From contig NC_064040.1 of the NCBI RefSeq assembly GCF_932526225.1, positions 5,431,181-5,491,180 on the forward strand: DNA of 60,000 bases. The letters are read 5' to 3'. This DNA is from Nematostella vectensis. Taxonomy: Eukaryota > Cnidaria > Anthozoa > Actiniaria > Edwardsiidae. The notes under the pieces are model-generated. The model was not told the origin of the DNA. It did not search any database and worked only from the letters and a program-made list of their open reading frames with translations. Positions 7,039-19,000 of this stretch are shown in pieces. Positions within the stretch are counted from its first letter, which is position 1; every line of letters starts with the position of its first letter. The position numbers were made by a program, and so were the translations under genes.

Positions 7039-10000
7039 CTTTACGAGCTGAAACAAAACGGGATGATTAGAAAGTAGCCTGCAATGCAGCGCGCGCTTCG
7101 ATTGGTTCGGTATAAAATACCCATGTTGTGCGGGGGCGCGCAGGGGCTGCACCTGCGGTATAAAATACCCATGTTGTGCGGGGGCGCCCAAGGGCTGCAC
7201 CTGCGGTTTAAAATACCCATTGTGCGGGGGCGCGCAGGGGCTGCACCTGCGGTATAAAATACCCATGTTGTGCGGGGGCGCGCAGGGGCTGCACCTGCGG
7301 TATAAAATACCCATGTTGTGCGGGGGCGCGCAGGGGCTGCACCTGCGGTATAAAATACCCATGTTGTGCGGGCTAAATAAAGTCTTCCTCTTACTTTCGA
7401 GCTCGTCTTTTTGTTTTCTTCGATTTTATACCGCAGGTTCTTCTTTAAAAAAGGCGCGCACTGCATTCTGGTAGGTTTGCATTGTTATGCACGCGCAAGC
7501 TGACAGCTGGAATGGCCAATTTGTACTTACTGGGGCTGGCAGGCGGATGACTTTTCCGCCTCATGTAGAAGTAAACCGCTGCCCCGCCTGCGATAACGCC
7601 AAGGAGAGAGAAGGTGACAGCAATAGCTATGACCTTGTTCTTCTCAGCTGTGAAAAGCAGAAAATATCTTGAATGGTAAAAGTATAGTTACCCTGCTAGC
7701 AGAGGCTTTTATTTTATTTCTCTTTACATTGGCCTATTTATTCGCGATTCGGTGTGTGTGCGGTGTTTTGTTGTTGTTGGCAAGTAAACAATTCAGCTAC
7801 GCGACACACACAGACGCGAACGACTACGATCAAAGTAGTATGTAGTCTATTTCATAATGGATGGATGGGTGGGTGGGTAAGCCCTTAATATCTTAAGATA
7901 ATTTACACGTGTCCCTCATAAAAAATGAAGATAATAATTACTTTTAATACTATTTACAATAAGAAACAAGGTTAAGGAGTTACAGGATGGTGCGCTCAAT
8001 TGCGCTTAATAAAAGATGTCAGAAATTAAATTGATTTAACTTCAATGGGACGAGAGTTCAAATTTTTGGCAACCATAATGATTGCATAGAAAGGGTTATA
8101 TCAAATGTAAAAGAATCAAATAATAACAATTGCATTGAACACTAAATGAAACGTTTCAAAGAGACATCGACATGGAGCTTGTGACCGCGATTACTTACAG
8201 CTATCTGCGTCATTTTTGCGTCTAGCGGCTTCAGCTAAGAAAACGATAGGTAGTTAGTTTGAACCGTTGACTGTTTATACAAAAAATAATTGTTAAATTT
8301 AAAGTAGAGACAAACCTTGCGCTTGCTCGATTCGTTCAGCCGTTATATTTCTCTCACACTTCAGTCCTGTTGACACACAATACGTATATATTAGGTTTAT
8401 AAGTTATTGGGTTACTGTGTCTTAGAGCAAAAAGGTGAAATTGGTGGAAATTGTTAGGCGGTAGCTATAGCAGATATCCCTAATCTCTCCCTGCCCTTCC
8501 CCACATATTATCCGCCACGAAAGGTCTTGTCAGAGGCAGTGGCTGACAAATCCCGCCCACCCCAACCCCCCGACCGCTTACATAACTCGCCGCCAAAGTC
8601 CTTATTACAGAGGCAGTAGTTGACATCCCCCACCCCACCCCCTCACCTTACTCACCAGCAAAGTCATTATTACAAAGACAGTAACAGTTGACATATCCCC
8701 CACCCCACCACCTCACATAACTCACTGCCAAAGTCCTTATCACAAAGGCAGTAACAGTTGACATATCCCCCACCCCACCCCCTCACATTACTCACCGCCA
8801 AAGTCCTTATTACAAAGACAGTAGTTGATACTCGTCGTCTGGTTACAGTAACATGTTCCTTGCTCAGCACAACCGCATGGGTCAATATCTGGATTCCCTG
8901 AAATGCGAGAATCACATTAGTATACTTGTTTTACCACACAACCGATCCCATTACGGCAGTTTTTAAAATTCTGCGAACTCTCACCGACATTTCCAACAAT
9001 TAAATCGCCTTCTGACTTTTGCGAACATATAAACCTTTTTCTGACAGCGTTTTCTGCGACGAAATGCCTGTTTGCGCTAGCTCTACCTATAGTTGTGCGA
9101 TTTGCATTAAAGTTAGATGGATGCTTGAATTACTAGCAATAAATGTGCAACCTATTGCGAGAGTTCGCCGTGAATTTGTGTGCAGCTTAGATGACGCACC
9201 ATTTAGGGTGCGACAAAATCGCCTCAAGAATCGCACCTAGAATCGCACGACCGACCACAATCCTCTTGTATCCAGGCGTTTACAGGGTACTGTGAGTGGG
9301 TACCTAGTTCATAATACCAAAATAACGTGTCTTCAGACAATAATCACAAACTGCTGTACTCACACAGGCAGACAATACTAGCGGCACATCAAAAAGTTGT
9401 TCCAATTTCACAAAAAAAATGTAACACGAGTCAATATTAATTCGGAGTGTCAAATCAAATTCTGAGTTACCAAATTTTGCTGGAAACATAATACTGTAAC
9501 TTGAACAAAACGTGTTTAAACCTCATTACCCCGACCAGGAAATAAGGGCGTTTTGCTTAAAATCCAGACAAAATAACACAAACCTGTGCTTGTTTGCTAG
9601 AGCCACCCTGGCTACGCCCCCACCATGCCTATTCTATGCACAACATTGTAACAAAGGTTTTCTTTTTAAAGAAGCGATTGTTAGCATCAAGATCAGGTGC
9701 TCTTTGTGAATGGACAATCATGGGGATGAAAGACGCCCCAGGCGTCAAACGACAAAACGAAGCAATCTAATTACGTTATAAATGTTAACATTTTAAGCTA
9801 CTTGTTTGCGCACTTTGCTGTTGAGCAAATATAATCAGCTCTGAATCGAGAAATTTCAATTTACAGTCTTTCTTTTGCAGAAAATAATTTTGCTTCAACC
9901 ATAAGCTGTTTAAACACATGAACTTCATAACAGGCGCGTAGTGTATAAAACCCGGCATTTGCGCAGCACTGTTCACCCTGCAAGCTTGCATTCACAAGGA

Positions 10001-13000
10001 TACACCTACAAAGACGTTCTTTCAGAAGTAAAGTTGAGGATATCATGAAGTTCGCGGTTGCTCTAGTACTGGTCGCGGTCGCTAGTGCGATGCCATCCAA
10101 ACAAAGTGGGGATGTCTGCGGTAAGTGCGATAAAAAGGTCTAACGGGAAATAATAGTGAAAGGGAAAGTAACGAAAGAGGAGGACGGAGAGAAATGAAAG
10201 GAAAAAAGGAATGGATGGGAAAAAGGAGGGCAGGAAAACGAAGGGAATACAGAGAAAGGGAGAGAAAATAAGAGAAAGGAAATAAGACTTGGGGAAATAT
10301 TTGAAGTGGGAGAAAACAGCATATAGAAGAGATAGAGGAAAAAGCGAGGGATGAGGAGATATGATAAAGAATATATTGTCAATAGGGTTATGAATTGAAA
10401 ACCAATTGTTTTTCTTTAATACGAATGTATTTGGAGCAACGCCCGTGAGTCAGAGATAAAAGGTGCCAAATAAAATAATTGAAAATTGAAATTATATGAT
10501 TTCCATAAACAACCCCAGAAACTATGCTGCATCCAATACAATATGTACTGATCTTGCTGTGTTGCCTTGGAAACAGTCTCCCCCGAACAGTTCGTTGGGC
10601 GTTATACAACGGTGAGTGTCCATGTGCATAAGATAAGGTGTCTAATTATAATACTCCTCATCACAACCTCTAACATCACCACCAAATATACAACCACTAC
10701 CCCCGTCATCAATACATCATATTCTGGACCTCTCCTGCCGATGGAATTGGAATATTTTGTTTCCATAGATACCACACCATTGCATTATCTCCAGGATGAA
10801 ACCCAAAGTTTAGGCGCCTTTCAGAAGAGTTCCCTTCCTGCGGAATATGTTTTACAGGCAACCAAATATTGGAAATAAATTCTTTTCTCCGATTTTAGTA
10901 CATTCATAAGGACAGCGGTGAGGAGAGCGCTGTTCCAGGCAACATGTACTACGATTGGAGACACAAGCGAATTCGCGTGGACGTTCAAGTTGAAGGCGTT
11001 ACGTACAAGTCGTACCTCATCTATAACGAGGTACCGCATACAGCCTTACTAAGCCCTTTTATCTCAAGGCCCTTAGCAGCCACCCTCCCTCCCACAACAT
11101 CCGGTAATGATTTCAGTAGTAAACAAAATCCACCTGCATCAATGTCAATCAAAACGACTCCTTTCTACTGCTATATCATAAAGTAATCTATGGATAATAA
11201 TTTCAAAGTATAGATGATGATTTTGCCCTTTTTCCCCTTTCTCCAATTTTCTTTATTGCTTGATCCGGTAGTTTTTTATATATCTGCTATAATGTAATTT
11301 TCTTGTGTAGAAAGTGGGGTACACAGTCTTTGGCGAGCGCTGCTACAAATACGCCCTAACTACCCCCTTCACTCCCGTTGAACTGCCCGCCGACGCCACA
11401 CTCCTGGAGTCGGGTCGGGCGGGCTCCTCCGAACACGGACTCAACGTTAAGCGGTTTCACGGGAAAGTTCTGGGAGGTGAGGATTCTACGGGATGGCCAT
11501 GCCATGTGGGACGTCCAATACATAGATAACGCGCTAACTTCAAATTGAGATGAATGAAGACACGCAAGGGAAAGGTTTCCTACCTCTTTTCGGTTGAAAA
11601 GACTGTTCTAACTTGTGTGTTTGGCGTGTTTTAAGTTCCTTTCTTGGCCACTGTCACGGCCGATGAGTGCATCCTCGTCAGCTCGGTCGGTCGCAAAGAC
11701 GACACCACTGTTATCTTCAGGTAATCATTACGCGGCAGGAATCATAGCGCATGATCTTTTATCACGTAAAAAAGCCTTAGTATATATTCTCAAAAAGCTG
11801 CAAGTAGTTGAGACGCGAAGTAGCCCACGATCGCCTGTTTGGATACCCCTGAGGGACTCCGTTTGCACTCTGTTATCATCCCTCAGGGCCGTATAGCAGA
11901 GGGTGGGGCACTGGGGGCACGTGCCCCCCTCCCCCCCCCCCCATATTTTCAAAAATCACAAGGAAATGACCAGTAGGGGCGTGGCTGTGCCCTCCATTGT
12001 TTTCTTAATGTTTCTGTGTCGTGCCCTCCCCTTCCCCCAACAATTCGAGGCTGTCCCTGTTATTCTATTCCAATGTACTTATTTCATTCTATGCGCTTTC
12101 TCTAGCCCCTAGAATTCTGCACATACCTTAGCCCATCTACCCCTGGTTATCTTTATTATCTGAATTTACAAAAAAAAAAAATAACAGACCGAAAACAAAT
12201 ACCTTCTTCTATTTCGAGTTTCTTTCAACTCATCAAAGTGAAACCCTGCTGTACCTAGTCAGCGGTATCCAAACTTTCCAACAGTAATTTGCGGTCCCAT
12301 TTTTAATGTCACGCGCTGCGATGAGACCAGCGTAAGTTTGCAGCTTGCATTTTTCTCCCTGTCCTACTAATCGTATCCATGCAATATATTTGGACTGCCC
12401 CTGGTTGTTCTTTCAGTCTGTTGGATGTATCGCGACTGGAGGTGACGGATGACGACTTTAAACGCCCGACAGAATGTGTTGAGGTTGGGAATGAAAAACG
12501 ATCTGTAGAGGATGTGCCAAAAGTACCTCTGCCTTTCCTTTAAGTCACGCGTGCCGTAATGTTCAATAAAAAGCGACTTGTGCGCACAATTACGACTATT
12601 GCATTTATATGACTGTTTTCCGAATTGCTTGTTTAAGTATTACTCTTGTAGCACAGAAAACCAAACGACTGAGTGGAATCAATTTATTTAAAAGATTTCC
12701 TACGTTTATACAGCGTCGTCGTTACCATATAAGGAGATTTCATGCCATATTCATTAAAAGATCGCTGTTACTTTTTTGGCGAAGTCTGAGCTTAAAAACT
12801 TCCGAAGAATCTTGTACTTCTTCGTCTTCCGTAACAGCCATTTTGAATAGGCCCCGGGAACCCTCGTTTCTTCTACAACAGTCATTCTCGCCCAAGGCGA
12901 GTACCCAGGATTGGCTGGGGGGGGGGGGGGAGGGGGGTGTGCGCGCAGTCATAGTTATCATATGGAAAAAGCATGGCCGCAATAGGGCGCCCTGTTTGCG

Positions 13001-16000
13001 AGTAAGGTGCTTGGAGACCAAGCGGTCTTTGCAGACGTTCCCCAAAGGTCCCAAATCGCTGACTCTTCGATCACATGGCCCGAGGACTCAGAATAGTACT
13101 CAAAGGATGATAATTTCTTCTAAAAATGCTTATATATTCGCGCAAAAGCCCGTCGTACTCCTGATCAGATCTCACCAACCGAACGTCCACCATCCAGTGG
13201 GGTGTCCAGAGGAAAATGCAATTTCCAAGGAAAATGGAAAATCCAAAAGTAAATCAATTTCCTCGAGGATATGGATATGTTAAAAATCTTTTTTTCGAGC
13301 CCATGCCACACCGAGACCGAGCATTTTTGGTTTTTAAATAAATCGAGCAACGAGCACAACAAAAAATACAATGCTACCACGGCGGAAAATAACGCGCGAG
13401 CATTAGCCGACAACTGCGAGCACATCAAAATTTCGGGGCACCATGCGGGGCCCTAAATCAATTGGTCACAAGATCAACCTGTATTTAATCTTCCCTATAC
13501 AAATACACACCGAAAATTGATCATTTTCTTAGCTATTATACCCACGAAGGTGCCAACCGGAGTCGAATCAATCGATGCAGCTGTTACCCATGTCATTTCA
13601 CATCTTGTCACATGAGTACCCGACACCTTGGCGAATATTGACATGATTTTTTTTTCTTGAACGAATTTCATGCTTTTGCAATCTTAGATACATTCGAGAC
13701 ACCCATCAATGATTCATCTATCTTACTAAGAAACCACTGGTAGGGCACGTGACTTTATCATTCTTGAATCAAATCTTGACATATTGCTTTCCTCCTCCGA
13801 GTGGGTTTCTGGTAACACAACATTCAAGTGTAACGCATTCCTGATGACAATGCGACAAGCGTTACCAATCTCTCGGATCTTCCATATATAGAAAACAGGA
13901 TTGACGCCAGAGTTAAGAAAAAGTATCGGGCTCGTAATATTCCGCGCAGCCCTCGTCTGAGAGTTGAGCCCTGTGATTGCTATGGCAACGGACACACAAA
14001 GGTACGGTACATAGGACAGCAGTATGAGAACCAAAATTTGTACCATCGTGATAAGGGACTTCCGGTACTTATTGAGGTCCATGGGATCTAAAGATGTGGG
14101 GTCTCGATGGCTAGTAGTCACACGGGCCTGGTGGCGTTTTAGTTCCTTGAAGGCCATAATATAAGCGCTAATACTCGTGACGAGACAGATAGTCATTACT
14201 GCGGCTATTAGGCGAATAAATGCTTTGGTACTCAGGACCAGCTGTGATAAACCAAGCAAAATTGACAAGACCCATAGCAAAAGAATCAACCGTGTCACAC
14301 GAGATGATGTGACAATGGTTTTGTAACGCAATCCCATGTGTAATGCCAGGTAGCGGTCAAGGCTTATGGCAGTGAGTGTCATAAAGGAGCCCCCCGCAAA
14401 GATGTAACTCGACACTAGAGCCGTCACGCCAGTCCAGCAGTAGCTCACAAAGTCATGATTGATTTCCGAGAACTTATACGCGACGTAGAATGGCTGAGAA
14501 ACCATGCCAACCCCGAGGTCCGTCACTGCGAGGTTACATAGCAGCATTTGAGAAGGCGAATGGAGATGAGCGCTTCGCCATATTGCTAGTACAACCAATG
14601 CATTTAACAGCACTGTCGGAATCGATCCGATTATATTCATCGCGATGGCCACAATAAAACTCGCATAAACTTCGTGGACCGCTCGGGTGTCGAGTCGGAG
14701 AAAGAAACATGTGTTGTCATGGGTACCATTGAATGTCGACTGCATTTCTGTTGATTTTCTTTGTCACTCGTAAATTTTACTTAGTTGTTACTCTTTTTTA
14801 ATAAAGATGTCGTTATAAGTAGTTTCAAGCTCAAATAACTCGACTATAGCCGTTTGGTCCGTATCAAGTGTTTCGCTTCTATTCGGAAAACGCATTGTTT
14901 TTTACCAAACCTTGCATAGTCGATGATTGTTTCGTCTAATCCATCCTTTTAGGCGCAAAATTCCACTAAGTTTTTACATGTTCCACATCTTTCGTGAGGC
15001 ACGACGTTCTTTCCCCTTCAAAATCTTGTGTTCTATCTGAAAGGAAATCCTGTCTGAAACAATAGTGCTCTACTGGCATTCTCAGGTTCGGTTTATTGTC
15101 CAATGACTAAAGAGTGTTAAGAAAAGCGTATTCATAAACTCATTGGTGTGTTTGTCAATTATTGCTTGCATAGACTATGTGCTAAAATTTATTAGTTTAA
15201 AAATAATATACAAAGAAATAAAATTGAATGATACCTTATTCTGTCTTTTATATCTTTAGACTGTTACATAGTCATTCATCAGCTATGTAATTTATATTTA
15301 TCGCACGAAATAGAATGAATTGTTTCTTTTATTCTATCGTCAAAGTTGTGAATAAATTTTTAAAAAAAACGTTACTTACTATCATAATTTAATTATATCC
15401 ACGCATATTTTTTCTAATTTTACCCGAAAAAGAAGACGAACAACGACTACACCTACCTGGTTTTCAAGTTTTCAGTTATTTTGGCCTTTTGAAGTCACCA
15501 CCAACACAAGAGCAACGGACGGGAAGTGCCCTTTTTCGCATCATCATGCTCTTTTTACTTTTTCCGTGTTTGGCTTTCTAATTTCAGTATCCATGCATAA
15601 CAAGTTAATAAGCTACCCGCCGCTATTTAGATATGTAATGCAGCAGGAAGCTGAGAATCATTAGTTTTACAACAGAAATTAAAATTTGTAAGCTGTTTGA
15701 AATTACTACTCTTTTGATCCGGCTAGGATATTTATTCTGACTCCGATCGTGAAGAAATGTAATTAGCTTTTACTCTTTTGACGTTTTCAAAAATACATTT
15801 TCATTAGAACTGGGCGAACACACAAGGGTTTTTTATGCCAAAAACGTCATGACAGTTATTTTTAAACATATATGTCATGCGTCTTGACCTACTTTATTTT
15901 ATCTATGTTTTTTATCAATGTTAGCGCATTGGTAGTCTAAATCAAGAATGGACATATTGTTATCAAGGTTATGAAAGTCCGTGCATATTTTGGAGATTGT

Positions 16001-19000
16001 TACGGCGGGGGGATGAGGTGGAAAGTGTACGGGCCTGCACCAAATGCAAAATAAATAATCTCTAAATAATAACTCTTTATCCAACGTGATAGGATGTCAA
16101 AACATTTTCCGTATTTCAAGATCCCATTGAATCACGCGCACATTGCCTGATAAAAGTCTAATCGTGCAGTTAAGTTATTGACATTTGAATGACCTGAGAA
16201 CAGAAGGTGAAGACTTTTTTCGACATCGGACTAGAATTCGAGAACTAGAAAACGTTATTTCGCTAATTATTGCTCACATATCCTTGTATTTACAGCAAAA
16301 AATATGGTATAAACGCTAAGATTAAAGTTGCTTATAAACAGCTAATGGTATAGCCAATTGGATCGCGCGATTTGTTATTAGGTACTTACAGATTTCGCAG
16401 GTGTTCCCTGACCAGCCAGTACAGCAGGCGCAGGTGAATCCATTCAAGCCGTCTGTGCACTGCCCCCCATGTTGACACGGTGAAGAGGCGCAGTCATCGA
16501 TGTCTTTATCGAATAAACATAAGTGTATGATAGGTCAGACAGTACACATCTATTGAATATTTTTTTACAGTTTTACATATGTTGCCTTTTGTAATGCTAT
16601 GCGATGAAAGAATCACGCCGTATCACCCATAGCACGTGTTCTATTTGCACAAGCCTAACCAGTTAGGGTGTTGTGTGAGTGGAGCCCCTTCTGTTTCCAG
16701 GCAATAAAGTGGGGGTAGCTAGAGGAGCACCATGTAAATACCCCTAAAATTTGAACAAAACAGATATTTTTTCTAATCTATCTCGCCGGCGCCGGTTACA
16801 ATGTGCAAAATACATACTTTTTTCACATCGTTCACCCTCATACCCCACCGGACAAAGGCATTTGTGACTGCCAAAGGTGTTGACACAGCGCGATCGAGCA
16901 CCGCTGCACGCTTTAGGAGAAGAAATGCTACACTCGTCTATATCTGGGAAAATACAAATAAAACGCAATGATCAAATAAAAGGAAGAAATATTATTGAAA
17001 CGACTTGCTTTTGGTTTCTGGTGTGTTTTAATGATAATGTTTTATTTGTTATTGTCTCTTGGTTTTCTGTTTGTGTTGCTGTTCTGGCTTCAGCTTTCGA
17101 TATCGTCGATGCTGCTTCTTTTGCTGTTTCTTTATACTCCAATTGTAGTCGACGTTTTAGACGGAAACAGTTGCCCTTGTTATTAGTAGGGGTGAAAACA
17201 GACATCCCGTACCTTTCTCACAATTGAGACCGGTGAATCCTGCCGGACAACGACACGTATAGGAAAGAGAACCGTCGATACACTCGCCTCCATTTTTACT
17301 AAAATATCGAAAAAACATTGAAAAAGTCGAAAAGACATTTCAGAGAGTTAAAATGTCATCCACAATCCTCCAAATCTGCACACCCATATGGCAAAAAAAA
17401 CTTTCGTTTTGACTTACCAAGGATTTTCGCGGCAGTTATTGATTTCTAAGAAAAAGAAACACTTCGTTAGACGCATTTTAGCATGTAAGTATAATGGTGT
17501 TATATAGTTGCTCATAATTCTCACAATGGATAGCATATATTGTGTCAAAAAAAGAGTCCTTGAATAGTTTTACAGTATAAAAAGTACTTACTGGTCTCAC
17601 AGTTTGCGCCCTCGTAATCAGGTGGACAGCGACAGGAGTAGTTGCCGGGGAGGTCAATGCATTTTGTGTTACTGACATTCCCACATGGACTAGACACACA
17701 CTCATCAATATCTATAAACCGATGCATCAATTTATCAAAATTTACATTGATGACAATTCTAAAATTTTCACTATTGTTAAAGAAAGAGTCTGGGGAGTCA
17801 ACAACTAAGTTTGTTTTAAGACCTTTTTTATTGTTATACACTTCAAATAATTGTATCAGTTATTGTATTGTAACTTTTACCTATTTCACAGTAGCGTCCG
17901 GTAAACCCAGGGTTGCAGAGGCACGTGAAGTTGGTACCGGTATCTGTACAGTTCCCTGATATACATGGGTTAGGCTCACACCATGACGAATCTGAAAGGC
18001 ATCGGGATTGAAATTATCATTGTCGTCGTCGTCGCCAACAACAACAAAAATATTGTTGTATAACGCTATCATAATAGCCTATGATCATTAATATTAGATT
18101 TGGCATAGTCACAACATCCAGATACAAGATGATGAGGTGATGTGTAATTGGGGCATAAGAGCGAGGCTTTCGTACGTTTTTACAGTTTTTTATGGTCTTA
18201 CAAAAGCTTCAAGCTAAAAATTAGGGTTAAAAAGCTTGAAGCAAAACAAATTCGGGTTACAATAGCTTGAAGCCAAAATTAAGAGTAAAATGGCTTATTA
18301 TGCTATAATTTGGTAATAAAGGAAAAAACGGAGTATTATAATCAATATATTCATTTTCTTACCTTAATCATCATTTTACACGAATACTGACAACAACTTA
18401 ATAGACTATTTTTCTTCACTTCCTTTTTATTTGCTATGTAACAATATATTGCTTTCGTCCTTATAGATGTGTTCCGGATTAACATAATCAATATTTTCAT
18501 TTTCTTACTTTGCCTTAATCATCATTTTACCAGAAATATTTTATATAACAATAATGCACTGACTGCGTTATAGCAGCCCGACGGTGCAGCCGCGCTTAGT
18601 ACCAGACGTCGAACTGTTCATGTGCCTAATCCAAACAATTAGATTCGCGAAGTATGAAGAGAGAGTATTCTTACTTGAGGAGCAGTAGATTCCCTTGAGT
18701 CCAGGGGGACACTGACACTCGTAACCGTCAAGACGGTCAAGACAGGTCGAGCCAGACGTGCATTTCACACTACTCGATAAACACTCGTTTATCTCTGAAA
18801 AGACAAGTTATCGAGACGGTCAAGACAGGTCGAGCCAGACGCGCACTTCACACTACTCGATAAAACTCATTTATCTCTGAAAAGATAAGTAATCATGATT
18901 CATCTGTCTACACCACCATCACCGCAACCACGGCAACAAAAGAAAGTCTCAAACTTCAAACACCCTTCTGGTAATCAAAATTGTTAACGTCATACACGTG

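Noticed and set aside
7003-7474. Overlapping ORFs on both strands with a 16-residue repeat ([16 protein letters not shown] type)
   Set aside because: They arise because the 48-bp minisatellite unit is a multiple of three without stops. They lie in an intron and change frame with the 2-bp deletion in the third unit.
10567-10878. 103-codon plus-strand ORF
   Set aside because: It runs through the exon 2 donor of the ependymin-related gene into intron sequence; the spliced model accounts for the coding part.
12740-12841. 33-codon minus-strand ORF starting [15 protein letters not shown]
   Set aside because: Good start context and acidic composition, but no donor or downstream exon could be found; too short to call.
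12609-13283. 224-codon plus-strand ORF
   Set aside because: Basic and Ser-rich, crosses a poly-G run, no domain, no promoter or splice evidence.
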